Shown here piece after piece: positions 47,618-56,319 of a DNA stretch of 59,108 nucleotides. The position numbers were made by a program, and so were the translations under genes. The notes under the pieces are model-generated. The model searched no databases. It saw nothing but the letters and a program-made list of their open reading frames with translations, and was not told the DNA's origin. Numbering within the stretch: position 1 is the first letter of the stretch; each line of letters opens with the position of its first letter. The stretch comes from Oscillospiraceae bacterium (lineage in GTDB: Bacteria; Bacillota; Clostridia; Oscillospirales; Oscillospiraceae), in assembly GCA_017538965.1 (NCBI GenBank), contig JAFYHU010000031.1:1-59108 (forward strand), given 5' to 3'.

Positions 47618-48568
47618 ATGTCGAAATCACTTGAGAAGTGGAAGGGCACCAGAACCTACGGCCTGTGTCTGCTGCTCGCGATGCTTCTGTTCTTTTACCT
47701 TGTCTTTAAAATCCTGACGCCGCAGAACTTCGGTTCTCCGAGCAACCTCTACTCCTATCTGCAGTCCTCGATCATCTACTCCGTCGGCGGCTGCGGCTTC
47801 TATTTCATCGTCGTCATGGGTCTGTTCGACTTTGCCGTCGGTGCAAACGTCGTTCTGTCCTCCATCGTCGGCGTCATCCTGTCCAGACAGTTCGGCTATG
47901 CCGGTTTTATCCTCGGCTGCCTCGGCTGCGGCACGCTGATCGGCCTGCTGATCGGCACGATCTACAACAATCTGAACGTCCCGTCGATGATCGTCACCGT
48001 CGGCCTGATGCTGATCTTTGAAAGCGTCGCGGTCTTTGTCGCGGGCGGCGTCAAGCAGACGCTGGACGAGGAGCTCCGCTTTTTCTCGGGAGCCCCCGGC
48101 AACATCATTCTCGCCGGCCTGGCTTTCCTGCTGATGTATTTCATTCTGAACTATACAAAGATCGGAACGTACTGCAACGCCATCGGGTCCAACGAGTTCA
48201 CCGCGAAGAACATGGGCATCAATGTCCGGAAGTATAAGCTGCTCGGCTTTACGCTTCTGCACTTCTTCGTCGGCATCATGGCCATTCTCACGGTCTCCTA
48301 CGGCACGACCATGACGGCCCTGACGGGCATGAGCACCATGAGCCGAAACTTCCAGCCCCTGATGGGCACCTTCTTCGGCGTTGCATTCCGTAAATATAAC
48401 CTGCCGATTACGGCCATCGTCATCGGCGAGTTCATCATCTCGATCATCTTCAACGGCTTTGTCGCCCTCGGCGCGCCGACGACGATTCAGAACGTCGTCA
48501 CCGGCGCTGCGCTGCTGATCATCGTGACCCTGACCGCCCGCGGCGCCAAGGGCAGCGTGGTAAAGTGA
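47618..48568 (+). CDS. sugar ABC transporter permease (first)
   Basis: A 316-residue membrane subunit of the RbsC/AraH type with about eight to ten hydrophobic segments, for example LCLLLAMLLFFYLVFKIL, YFIVVMGLFDFAVGANVV and GLAFLLMYFILNY. The loop TKIGTYCNAIGSNEFTAKNM is the usual ATPase-coupling (EAA-like) region. Start at MSKSLEKW, with AAGGAGGG about 13 bases away, a slightly long spacing. A second permease lies after the ATPase gene, so the transporter is probably a heterodimeric membrane channel. Confidence 0.92.
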   Translation: MSKSLEKWKGTRTYGLCLLLAMLLFFYLVFKILTPQNFGSPSNLYSYLQSSIIYSVGGCGFYFIVVMGLFDFAVGANVVLSSIVGVILSRQFGYAGFILGCLGCGTLIGLLIGTIYNNLNVPSMIVTVGLMLIFESVAVFVAGGVKQTLDEELRFFSGAPGNIILAGLAFLLMYFILNYTKIGTYCNAIGSNEFTAKNMGINVRKYKLLGFTLLHFFVGIMAILTVSYGTTMTALTGMSTMSRNFQPLMGTFFGVAFRKYNLPITAIVIGEFIISIIFNGFVALGAPTTIQNVVTGAALLIIVTLTARGAKGSVVK

Positions 48569-48577
48569 GGTGCCGGG

Positions 48578-50077
48578 ATGAGTAACAAACCATTGCTCGT
48601 TGCAGAAGGCATCGACAAGCGCTTCGGCATTACCCACGCCGTCAAAAAGGTCTCCCTCACCATTGACGCAGGTGAAATCCGCGGCCTGATCGGTGAAAAC
48701 GGCTCCGGCAAGAGCACCTTTTCCCAGATGCTCTGCGGCATCTACACCATCGGCGGCGGCAGCTTTACCCTGGACGGGGAAGCGCTGCATCCGCACAACC
48801 AGGTCGAGGCGAACAACGCCGGTGTCGCGATCATCGTGCAGGAGATGGGCACCCTTTCCGGCCTCACCGTCGCAGAGAACATCTTCCTCGGGCACGAAGA
48901 GCCCTTCATGCACTTCGGCATCAAGAACACCGGAGCGATGAACCGGGAAGCCCAGCGGCTTCTGGACGAATACGGCTTCGGGCACATCAAGGCCTCGGAC
49001 ATGATCGACCGCTACAACTTCGAGGACCGCAAGCTCGTCGAAATCGTCAAGGGAACCTACATGAAGCCGAAAATCCTCGTGATCGACGAGACGACGACCG
49101 CCCTCTCCCAGCACGGACGGAAAGAGCTGTACAAGATCATGGATGCCATCCGCGCGGACGGCAGAACCGTGATTTTCATCAGCCACGACCTCGGCGAGGT
49201 CATCGAGCACACCGACTCGATCTCCGTTCTGCGTGACGGCGAGTTTGTCGGGACCTACCGCACGGCGGACGTGACCGAGGACGAGCTCAAGCGCCTCATG
49301 GTCGGCCGCGAGATCGGCTCGGCCTACTACCGCGCCGACTACGGCGAGAAGGTCTCCGACGAGGTGGTCCTCACGGTCGACAACGTGAGCGTCCCCGGCG
49401 AGATCAGCAATATCAGCTTCCAGCTCCACAAGGGTGAGATTCTCGGCTTCGGCGGCCTCTCCGAATGCGGCATGCACGAGGTCGGCAAGGCGATCTTCGC
49501 CGCCTCCTGGGACCGTACAGGCACGGTCACCCTCGCGGACGGCACCGCCATCGACAGCATTCCCACCGCCATCCGCAACTCCATCGCCTACGCTTCCAAG
49601 GACCGCGACAACGAGTCCGTCATCCTGAACGAATCGATCCGGAACAACATCGTGCTCCCGTCCATCGAGGACCTTGCCTCTCACAGGCTTCTGAACAACA
49701 GGAAGCTCACGGCCTTTGCGGACAAGAACGCCAAGGATATGCAGACAAAGATGGCCAGCGTCCATCAGTTCGTCTCCGAGCTCTCCGGCGGCAACAAGCA
49801 GAAGGTCGTCCTAGCCCGCTGGCTCGGCAAGGGAAGCGACATCCTGGTGCTCGATTCCCCGACCCGCGGCATCGACATCGGCGTGAAGCAGGCCATTTAT
49901 GCTCTGATGGACGATCTGCGAAAGCAGGGAAAATCCATCATCATGATCTCCGAGGAAATTCCGGAACTGCTCGGTATGGCGGACCGCATCATCGTCATGA
50001 AGGACGGCGCCATCAGCGGAGAATTCCTGCGTGATCCGGGTCTGAGCGAAGAAGACCTGATCGCAAAAATGGTGTAA
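48578..50077 (+). CDS. sugar ABC transporter ATP-binding protein (tandem, RbsA-like)
   Basis: A 499-residue protein with two ABC cassettes. Cassette 1 has Walker A GENGSGKSTF and a Walker B reading VIDETTTAL. Its signature region (NFEDRKLVEIVKGTY) is degenerate. Cassette 2 has a degenerate P-loop (GGLSECGMHEVGKAIF) but a good LSGGNKQKVVLARWL signature and LVLDSPTRGIDIG. That complementary pattern leaves one composite site likely competent, as in other RbsA/MglA-type proteins. It is directly downstream of permease 1 and 13 bases before permease 2. Confidence 0.93.
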   Translation: MSNKPLLVAEGIDKRFGITHAVKKVSLTIDAGEIRGLIGENGSGKSTFSQMLCGIYTIGGGSFTLDGEALHPHNQVEANNAGVAIIVQEMGTLSGLTVAENIFLGHEEPFMHFGIKNTGAMNREAQRLLDEYGFGHIKASDMIDRYNFEDRKLVEIVKGTYMKPKILVIDETTTALSQHGRKELYKIMDAIRADGRTVIFISHDLGEVIEHTDSISVLRDGEFVGTYRTADVTEDELKRLMVGREIGSAYYRADYGEKVSDEVVLTVDNVSVPGEISNISFQLHKGEILGFGGLSECGMHEVGKAIFAASWDRTGTVTLADGTAIDSIPTAIRNSIAYASKDRDNESVILNESIRNNIVLPSIEDLASHRLLNNRKLTAFADKNAKDMQTKMASVHQFVSELSGGNKQKVVLARWLGKGSDILVLDSPTRGIDIGVKQAIYALMDDLRKQGKSIIMISEEIPELLGMADRIIVMKDGAISGEFLRDPGLSEEDLIAKMV

Positions 50078-50090
50078 GGAGGCGGAGAAG

Positions 50091-51056
50091 ATGCAGAAAA
50101 ACAACAATCAGGAGCAATCCAAGCTCCGCGCCTTTTTCAGCAGCGACACCTTCAAGGGAATGCTGCCCTTCATCGGCCTCGTCGTCATCGTCGTCGTCAT
50201 GAACATCCTGACCCAGGGCAAGATCCTGACGCCCAAGCGTCTCCGTCTGCTGCTGTCCCAGGTCTATTATCCGATGATCGTCGCGACTGGCGTCTTCTTT
50301 GTCATGACGCTCGGCTCCATCGACTTCACCGAAGGCTCGACCCTCGGCCTCGCGTCGATCGTCATCAGCAAGCTGTCCTTTGTCAGCATTCCTCTCGCGA
50401 TTGCCGGCGGCATTCTCACCGGCGCCGCCATCGGCGCCGTCAACGGCTTCTTCCACGTGAAATTCAAGCTGCAGAGCTTCATTATCACGATCTGCACGAT
50501 GTATCTGTTCCGGGGCGTCTGCGCCTATCTGACAACGGAAACCGCCATCCCGGCAAGCACCGAGATCAAGGCGCTGGATCTGAACTGGCTGAAGATCAGC
50601 ATCACGATCGCCGTGCTGCTTGTCGCCTGGTTCCTCTTCCGCTTCACCCGGGTCGGAAACGACGTGAAGGCGGTCGGCTCCGGCGAAACGGCAGCCCGCT
50701 TCTCCGGCGTCCGGACGGATCGCGTGAAGTTCTTTGCCTTCGTTGCGGCGGGTGCGCTGACGGGCCTTGCAGCCTTCGTCAACGTCGTCAAGGTCGGTTC
50801 GATCACCGCCACCGCGGGCAGCCAGCTGGAAACCCAGATTCTCATCGCGCTGGTCCTCGGCGGTCTGCCGATCACCGGCGGCGCCAAGGTCCGCTTCTCG
50901 AACATCATCGTCGGCACGCTGATGTACACGGTCCTCAACAACGGCCTTGTCATGCTGGGCTATGAGACCCAGACGCAGCAGCTGATCAAGGGCATTATCT
51001 TCCTGGTGTTCGTCGCCCTGACCATCGACCGCAAGGCGCTGAAAGTCATCAAGTAA
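50091..51056 (+). CDS. sugar ABC transporter permease (second)
   Basis: A 321-residue membrane protein of the same family as the permease at 47618. Hydrophobic segments include MLPFIGLVVIVVVMNIL, AIAGGILTGAAIGAVNGFF and ITIAVLLVAWFLFRFTR. The coupling loop is VGNDVKAVGSGETAARFSGV. GAGGCGGAGAAG precedes the ATG. The two permeases differ throughout, so they are ancient paralogues rather than a recent duplication. Fourteen bases separate it from araA. Confidence 0.92.
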   Translation: MQKNNNQEQSKLRAFFSSDTFKGMLPFIGLVVIVVVMNILTQGKILTPKRLRLLLSQVYYPMIVATGVFFVMTLGSIDFTEGSTLGLASIVISKLSFVSIPLAIAGGILTGAAIGAVNGFFHVKFKLQSFIITICTMYLFRGVCAYLTTETAIPASTEIKALDLNWLKISITIAVLLVAWFLFRFTRVGNDVKAVGSGETAARFSGVRTDRVKFFAFVAAGALTGLAAFVNVVKVGSITATAGSQLETQILIALVLGGLPITGGAKVRFSNIIVGTLMYTVLNNGLVMLGYETQTQQLIKGIIFLVFVALTIDRKALKVIK

Positions 51057-51070
51057 CAAAGGGGAAGAAT

Positions 51071-52537
51071 ATGAAGAAATACGAATTCTGGTTTGTGGTC
51101 GGCAGTCAGTTCCTCTACGGCCCCGAGGTTCTGAAAACCGTCGAGACCCGCGCCCGCGAAATGGCGCAGGAAATGAGCCGCGCCCTTCCGTTTCCGCTCG
51201 TTTACAAGGTAACCGCCAAGACCAGCGACGAGATCACCGATGTCGTCAAAGAGGCCAACTACCGGGAGGAGTGCGCCGGCATCATCACCTGGTGCCACAC
51301 CTTCTCCCCGTCCAAAATGTGGCTGACCGGGCTCGACCTGCTGCAGAAGCCCTGGTGCCACCTGGCCACGCAGTACAACCAGGCCATCCCGAACGAAGAA
51401 ATCGACATGGATTTCATGAACCTGAACCAGGCGGCCCACGGCGACCGGGAGCACGGCTTTATCGGCGCCCGGCTGCGGAAGCCCCGCAAGGTGATCGCGG
51501 GCTACTGGAAGGATGAATCCGTTCGCCGGCGTATGGGCGACTGGATGCGCACGGCGGTCGGCGTCGCGGTGTCCCGCGAGATGCGCGTCATGCGCTTCGG
51601 CGACAACATGCGCGACGTGGCCGTCACCGAAGGCGACAAGATCGAGGTGCAGAAGAAGCTCGGCTGGCAGGTAAACACCTGGGCGGTCGGCGACCTTGTC
51701 CGGGAGATGAACGCCGTCACGGAGGCCGAGGTCGACGCGCTGGTCGCGGAATACGAGGCGGCCTACGACGTGGCCACGGACAACACCCAGGCCATCCGCT
51801 ATCAGGCCCGGGAGGAAATCGCGATCCGCCGCATGATGGACCGGGAGGGCTGCAGGGCCTTTGCCAACACCTTCCAGGATCTCTACGGCATGGAGCAGCT
51901 TCCGGGGCTCGCCAGCCAGCACCTGATGGCGCTGGGCTACGGCTACGGCGGCGAGGGTGACTGGAAGGTCTCCGCGATGACGGCGATTCTGAAGGCCATG
52001 GGCGAAGGCGGCAACGGCGCCTCCGGCTTCATGGAGGACTACACCTACAACCTCATCGAGGGACAGGAATATTCCCTCGGCGCGCATATGCTGGAGGTCT
52101 GCCCGAGCCTTGCTGCGGACAAACCCCGGATCGAGACCCACCATCTGGGCATCGGCATGAACGAGAAGGACCCGGCGCGTCTGGTCTTTGAAGGCAAAGC
52201 CGGTCCTGCCATCGTCGCGAGTCTGATCGACATGGGCGGCCGTCTCCGCCTGATCGTGCAGGACATCGAATGCGTCAAGCCCATCCTTCCGATGCCGAAT
52301 CTTCCGGTGGCCCGCGTCATGTGGCGCGCCATGCCGGATCTGACAACCGGCGTGGAGCTCTGGATCACGGCGGGCGGCGCGCACCACACGGTGCTCAGCT
52401 ACGACGTCAGCGCAGACATGCTGCGCGACTGGGCCCGCATCATGGAGATCGAGTTCGTCCACATCACGAAGGACACCGTCCCCGAGCAGCTGGAGGATGA
52501 TCTCCTGGTCAAGGATCTCATCTGGAAACTCCGGTAA
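51071..52537 (+). CDS. araA: L-arabinose isomerase
   Basis: A 488-residue metal-dependent isomerase converting L-arabinose to L-ribulose. Family landmarks: YEFWFVVGSQFLYGPEVLKT at the start, NLNQAAHGDREHGFIGARLR, and LMALGYGYGGEGDWKVSAM, with a catalytic Glu region. Later come SLGAHMLEVCPSLA and ETHHLGIGMNEKDPARLVF. It is the last gene of the sugar-ABC operon. Kinase (araB) and epimerase (araD) genes are not in the window, nor is an AraR-type regulator. Identity is firm; related sugars could be accepted. Confidence 0.94.
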   Translation: MKKYEFWFVVGSQFLYGPEVLKTVETRAREMAQEMSRALPFPLVYKVTAKTSDEITDVVKEANYREECAGIITWCHTFSPSKMWLTGLDLLQKPWCHLATQYNQAIPNEEIDMDFMNLNQAAHGDREHGFIGARLRKPRKVIAGYWKDESVRRRMGDWMRTAVGVAVSREMRVMRFGDNMRDVAVTEGDKIEVQKKLGWQVNTWAVGDLVREMNAVTEAEVDALVAEYEAAYDVATDNTQAIRYQAREEIAIRRMMDREGCRAFANTFQDLYGMEQLPGLASQHLMALGYGYGGEGDWKVSAMTAILKAMGEGGNGASGFMEDYTYNLIEGQEYSLGAHMLEVCPSLAADKPRIETHHLGIGMNEKDPARLVFEGKAGPAIVASLIDMGGRLRLIVQDIECVKPILPMPNLPVARVMWRAMPDLTTGVELWITAGGAHHTVLSYDVSADMLRDWARIMEIEFVHITKDTVPEQLEDDLLVKDLIWKLR

Positions 52538-52562
52538 AAACAGACAGAATCAACAGAAACGC

Positions 52563-52592
52563 AAAGCAGGTCCTTCGGGGCCTGCTTTTGTC
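52563..52592 (+). terminator. terminator after araA
   Basis: Stem AAAGCAGG.CC/GG.CCTGCTTT with loop TTCG and a T-rich tail. Confidence 0.9.
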
Positions 52593-52680
52593 TGCCCGGG
52601 CTTGTCAAACCGGGGTGGGGCTGGTAGAATGCAGACAGAAAAGCAGAAAGCCGGCAGTACACCGGGAAGGAGAGAAAGCC

Positions 52681-53478
52681 ATGGTTGAAAAGCTGATCGA
52701 AGAGCTGGTTGCGGCGGTGACGGCGCTGTGCGTTCTGGCCCTGTCGGCCTGCGGGGGCGAGCCGGCGGAGCGGCCGAGCGACACGAAGGACGGCATCACC
52801 GTTACCCTGCGGGGCATGCGTTTTGAGCAGAAGGGCATCCATGTCGTGATTCCCGACGTCGAGATCCGGAACGAAAGCGGCTCGGACCTCATGGAAGTGT
52901 TCTACAAGATGACTTTCTATGACAAAGAAGGCACGGAGCTGGGCGAAAACGCCATGTTCTATCTCCGGGAGGAGGAGCCGATCCCGGCGGGCGCGGCGGT
53001 CATTCAGAACGATTCGCGCTTTGTGCTGAAGTTCCGGGAAGACCCGGCGCGGGCCGAGATCGCGGTCACGGGCTATAAGACGGCAGAAGAGATGCCGCCG
53101 ATCCGCGTGCCGAAGGAGGGCGACTTTCTCTATGCGGCGATGGGCAGCGAATATCTGAAGGAACTGCCGGAGCGCCCGCCCGAGCGGATCACCGTCCACA
53201 TCGACCGGATGGGCTACGGACAGGAGGCCGTCTTCGAGGAAGGCAGCGGCCTGGAAGAGGCGACGGCCGCCTTTCTGAAAATCCGGGTGGGGCCGGACGG
53301 CGCGCCCATGGTGACGGACAACTACAACTGGTTTCTGTTTGAATGGGAGGACGGGACGAGCTGCATGATCCGGCTGAATCTCTACTGCCTCGAGTACAGC
53401 GGCTACGGAAGCCATCACAGCTACTATCTCGTCGACGCGGAAGATTTCTGGAATCTTGCGTACGCGAATCTCAGATAA
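52681..53478 (+). CDS. putative lipoprotein, unknown function
   Basis: A 265-residue predicted lipoprotein. An N-terminal hydrophobic segment (LVAAVTALCVLALSAC) ends in a lipobox LSAC, followed by GGEPAERPSD. The rest is soluble and beta-rich: GITVTLRGMRFEQKGIHVVI, DVEIRNESGSDLMEVFYKMT, and a C-terminal NWFLFEWEDGTSCMIRLNLY. The region near ITVTLRGM resembles a DUF4352-like immunoglobulin fold, but I would not assign a family. The start follows GAAGGAGAGAAAGCC. It stands between the arabinose operon and the amylase. Confidence 0.75.
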   Translation: MVEKLIEELVAAVTALCVLALSACGGEPAERPSDTKDGITVTLRGMRFEQKGIHVVIPDVEIRNESGSDLMEVFYKMTFYDKEGTELGENAMFYLREEEPIPAGAAVIQNDSRFVLKFREDPARAEIAVTGYKTAEEMPPIRVPKEGDFLYAAMGSEYLKELPERPPERITVHIDRMGYGQEAVFEEGSGLEEATAAFLKIRVGPDGAPMVTDNYNWFLFEWEDGTSCMIRLNLYCLEYSGYGSHHSYYLVDAEDFWNLAYANLR

Positions 53479-53502
53479 AGAGCTTGATCGGGAGCAGAAA
53501 AA

Positions 53503-53540
53503 CTGCGAAATTTGACAAATTCGCATTTTTGTGGTAAAAC
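53503..53540 (+). promoter_or_regulatory. amylase promoter overlapped by a near-palindrome
   Basis: TTGACA (53512-53517) and TAAAAC (53535-53540), 17-base spacer. The -35 lies in TGCGAAATTTGACAAATTCG, which is almost perfectly self-complementary and followed by T5. It may act as terminator of the lipoprotein gene, as an operator, or both. Confidence 0.65.
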
Positions 53541-53572
53541 ATGCGGAAATCCACCGGGAGAGGAGGAATGGA

Positions 53573-55054
53573 TTGAATAAAAACAGGAATAACGAAACCA
53601 TGATGCAGTATTTTGAATGGTATCTGCCCAATGACGGACTGTGGTGGAAGCGCTGTGCAGCGAAGGCCGAGAATCTCTCCGCCCTCGGCATCACGCAGGT
53701 CTGGCTTCCGCCTGCCTACAAGGGAACCTCGCAGGAGGATGTAGGCTACAGTGTTTATGATATGTATGATCTCGGAGAGTTCGACCAGAAAGGAACGATC
53801 CGTACCAAATACGGCACCCGGGAGGAATACCTGGAGGCCATCCGGGCCTTCCACGCCGCCGGCATCCGCGTGTTCGGCGACATCGTGCTCAATCACCGCA
53901 TGGGCGGGGATGAGCTGGAAGAGATCCGCGCCGTCACCGACAATCCGGAAAACCGCTGCGAACAGATCGGCGACGAGCGAACCATCCGCGCCTGGTCCCG
54001 CTTCACCTTCCCCGGCAGAAACGGGAAATACAGCCGCTTTGTCTGGGACCGGCGGCACTTCTCCGGTACCGACTGGGATGAAGACACGCAGGAGGCTGGC
54101 AACATCTACCGCTTTGCCGGCAAGACCTGGGCGCCGGAGACCGACCCGGAAAACGGCAACTTTGACTATCTGATGGGGATGAACGTGGACACGGCTAACC
54201 CCGAAGTCGTCCGGGAAAACGAAAAATGGCTCAACTGGTATCTGAACGAGACCGGCATCGACGGTCTGCGTCTCGATGCCGTCAAGCACATCCGCTTCCC
54301 CTTTTACCGCGATCTGCTGAAAAGCGTACGCGAAAACGGACATCCGGAGCTTCCGGCTGTCGGGGAGTACTGGAGCGGAGATCTGCAGCGACTGACCTAT
54401 TATCTCGATTCGGTGGATAACGAAATGTCTCTCTTTGATGTCGCGCTGCACTATAACATCTACAACGCCTCCCAGGCCGGCCCGGACTATGACCTGCGCA
54501 CGATTCTGGACGGAACGCTGGTCCGCGAGCGGCCGGAAAACGCCGTGACCTTTGTCGACAACCACGACACGCAGCACGGCCAGAGCCTGCAGTCCTTCGT
54601 CGAGGACTGGTTCAAGCCCCTCGCCTACGCGCTGGTGCTGCTGCGGGAGGAGGGCGTGCCCTGTGTATTCTATTCGGATTACTACGGAAACCCTGTCAAA
54701 AACCGGCCGATGGTGCCGAACCTCGGCAAGCTCATCAAGCTGCGGCGCTTCTACGCCTACGGCGAGCAGGAGGATGCCTTTGCCGAAGCGCAGCTGATCG
54801 GCTGGGTGCGCCGCGGCGATGAGGAGCATGAGGGCTCCGGCCTCGCCGTCGTGCTCTCCAACGGAGAGGTCGGGAGCATCCGGATGAACATGGGACGGAG
54901 ATTCGCGGGAGAGGCATTCTACGACGTCCTCGGCAACTGTACCGAGGAGACCGTCATCGACGAAGAGGGCTACGGCGACTTCCGCACGGAAGGCGGCAGC
55001 GTTGCCGTCTGGGTGCGCAAGGACGCGTTCGAGAACCTGATCGTCAACGAATAA
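53573..55054 (+). CDS. cytoplasmic alpha-amylase (GH13)
   Basis: A 493-residue glycoside hydrolase 13 enzyme close to the intracellular AmyS-type amylases. The four conserved GH13 regions are visible: VFGDIVLNHRMG, GLRLDAVKHI with the nucleophile Asp, VGEYWSGDLQRL with the acid/base Glu, and FVDNHDTQHGQ. The N-terminus ETMMQYFEWYLPNDGLWWKR is typical of the subfamily. There is no signal peptide. The initiation codon is probably TTG (53573-53575), six bases after AGGAGG; the nearest ATG is out of frame. It should hydrolyse internal alpha-1,4-glucan links in storage or imported maltodextrins. Confidence 0.93.
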   Translation: MNKNRNNETMMQYFEWYLPNDGLWWKRCAAKAENLSALGITQVWLPPAYKGTSQEDVGYSVYDMYDLGEFDQKGTIRTKYGTREEYLEAIRAFHAAGIRVFGDIVLNHRMGGDELEEIRAVTDNPENRCEQIGDERTIRAWSRFTFPGRNGKYSRFVWDRRHFSGTDWDEDTQEAGNIYRFAGKTWAPETDPENGNFDYLMGMNVDTANPEVVRENEKWLNWYLNETGIDGLRLDAVKHIRFPFYRDLLKSVRENGHPELPAVGEYWSGDLQRLTYYLDSVDNEMSLFDVALHYNIYNASQAGPDYDLRTILDGTLVRERPENAVTFVDNHDTQHGQSLQSFVEDWFKPLAYALVLLREEGVPCVFYSDYYGNPVKNRPMVPNLGKLIKLRRFYAYGEQEDAFAEAQLIGWVRRGDEEHEGSGLAVVLSNGEVGSIRMNMGRRFAGEAFYDVLGNCTEETVIDEEGYGDFRTEGGSVAVWVRKDAFENLIVNE

Positions 55055-55085
55055 AAGCCTGTCTCTGCAGGGAAAAACGGAAAAA

Positions 55086-55140
55086 GCGCGGCGGAGAAAC
55101 TTCCGTGCGAGGGATCGGTTTCTCTTCCGCACAATGGCAT
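55086..55140 (+). repeat. R1 repeat copy after the amylase gene
   Basis: Arms GCGCGGCGGAGAAAC and GGTTTCTCTTCCGCAC around GTGCGAGGGA, then AATGGCAT. The stem sequence is nearly that of the copy at 20160. Confidence 0.8.
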
Positions 55141-55149
55141 ATAGCTGAG

Positions 55150-55186
55150 AACGGGGTTGTCCAAGGTTCCTGAGACAGCCCCGTTC
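55150..55186. terminator. bidirectional terminator between convergent genes
   Basis: Stem AACGGGG.TGTC/GACAG.CCCCGTT located between the ends of the amylase (+) and SHOCT (-) genes. Confidence 0.65.
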
Positions 55187-55189
55187 CGT

Positions 55190-55567
55190 TTACATATCCC
55201 GTTCGTAGCGGTCTTTCAGCACCGCATATTCCTTCCGATCAATGAGACCGGTTTTCAGCCAGTCGTCCAGCTGACGGATGCGGTTCCTCTTGTCCCGCTC
55301 CAGATGATCTTCCCCGGTGTGCTCGCATACGATGCAGGGCGCGTCGGGTTTCGTGAAGGTCTTCATCCGCGGGTCCTCCGGCCGCTTCTCCGCTTTGGCT
55401 TTCTTTGCCGCCCGGACGGCGGTGATCACGCACACGATCAGAATGCCGAGGGTAAGCAGGATAAAGAGAAAGGCGTCGCTGACCCCGGCTTCGCTGAGCA
55501 TCGCGCCGGCGATGACCAGGAACACGACAACGGCCGAGATCGGAGAAAAGGAACTCTTTTTCTTCAT
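55190..55567 (-). CDS. small membrane protein with C-terminal SHOCT domain
   Basis: A 125-residue protein. Two hydrophobic segments occupy the N-terminal half (ISAVVVFLVIAGAML and DAFLFILLTLGILIVCVI). A basic linker (RAAKKAKAEKR) and a CIVCEHTGEDH stretch with a CxxC follow. The C-terminal helical hairpin IRQLDDWLKTGLIDRKEYAV matches the SHOCT module. The ATG is preceded by an excellent AGGAGGT site; the open frame running much farther upstream is coincidental. Function unknown. It is divergent from the macrodomain gene. Confidence 0.78.
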   Translation of the reverse strand: MKKKSSFSPISAVVVFLVIAGAMLSEAGVSDAFLFILLTLGILIVCVITAVRAAKKAKAEKRPEDPRMKTFTKPDAPCIVCEHTGEDHLERDKRNRIRQLDDWLKTGLIDRKEYAVLKDRYERDM

Positions 55568-55646
55568 AACGCACCTCCTGAGGAGCGGATGAGAGAAGTT
55601 TACCAGAGAAATGCCGAAAAGGCAAGCGAAAAGCGGAAAAGGGCGC

Positions 55647-55675
55647 TTGCAGGGAAGGAAGGAGCGTGTTATCAT
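55647..55675 (+). promoter_or_regulatory. promoter of the macrodomain gene
   Basis: TTGCAG (55647-55652) and TATCAT (55670-55675) with a 17-base spacer, ending 25 bases before the macrodomain start. Confidence 0.65.
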
Positions 55676-55699
55676 GGTCGTTAAGGAGGGATGACAACG

Positions 55700-56224
55700 A
55701 TGAGTACGAAAATCTGCTGTGTCCGGGGAGACATTACGAAGGATCATCAGGTCGACGCGATCGCCAACGCGGCGAACACCAGCCTGCTCGGCGGCGGCGG
55801 CGTGGACGGCGCCATCCACCGGGCCGCGGGCCCGGAGCTGCTGGAAGAGTGCCGCACGCTCGGCGGCTGCCGGACCGGAGAGGCGAAGATCACGAAAGCC
55901 TACCGTCTGCCCTGCAAATACGTGATTCACACGCCGGGGCCGATCTGGCGCGGGGGCGGACACCGGGAACGGGAGCTGCTGGCTTCCTGCTACCAAACCT
56001 GTCTGGAGCTGGCGGTCGAAAACGGCTGCAGGAGCATCGCCTTTCCCTCCATCTCGACCGGCGTCTATCATTTCCCGCTGGAGGAGGCGGCAGCCATCGC
56101 CGTGCAGACGGCACGGGAGTTTGCGGAAACGCATCCGGACAGCCTGGATGTCATCAAATGGGTTCTCTTTGATGAAAAAACCCTCGCCGTCTATGAAAAA
56201 GTTGTGTCGGAAACGGAAAAATAA
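55700..56224 (+). CDS. macrodomain protein, O-acetyl-ADP-ribose deacetylase-like (YmdB type)
   Basis: A 174-residue macro domain. The ADP-ribose pocket motifs are intact: GDITKDHQVDAIANAANTSL then LGGGGVDGAIHRAAG, and later SIAFPSISTGVYHFPLEEAA. Such proteins remove acetyl or ADP-ribosyl groups from ADP-ribose derivatives and can reverse protein ADP-ribosylation. I chose the ATG giving MSTKICC, which sits 10 bases from AAGGAGG. The ATG nine bases earlier would be too close to the ribosome site. Substrate is not deducible from sequence. Confidence 0.93.
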   Translation: MSTKICCVRGDITKDHQVDAIANAANTSLLGGGGVDGAIHRAAGPELLEECRTLGGCRTGEAKITKAYRLPCKYVIHTPGPIWRGGGHRERELLASCYQTCLELAVENGCRSIAFPSISTGVYHFPLEEAAAIAVQTAREFAETHPDSLDVIKWVLFDEKTLAVYEKVVSETEK

Positions 56225-56319
56225 GCGGCTTTCAGCTTGTATGACGGCGAAGAATCTGATAAAATAACAAGAAGGACAACCCAAACCCGAAAACTGCACT
56301 ATCAGAGGAGGACAGTACT

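Noticed and set aside
55190-56299. A 369-codon minus-strand frame covering the SHOCT gene and the macrodomain gene
   Set aside because: Only the last 125 codons have protein-like composition and a strong ribosome site; the rest is antisense to the macrodomain gene.
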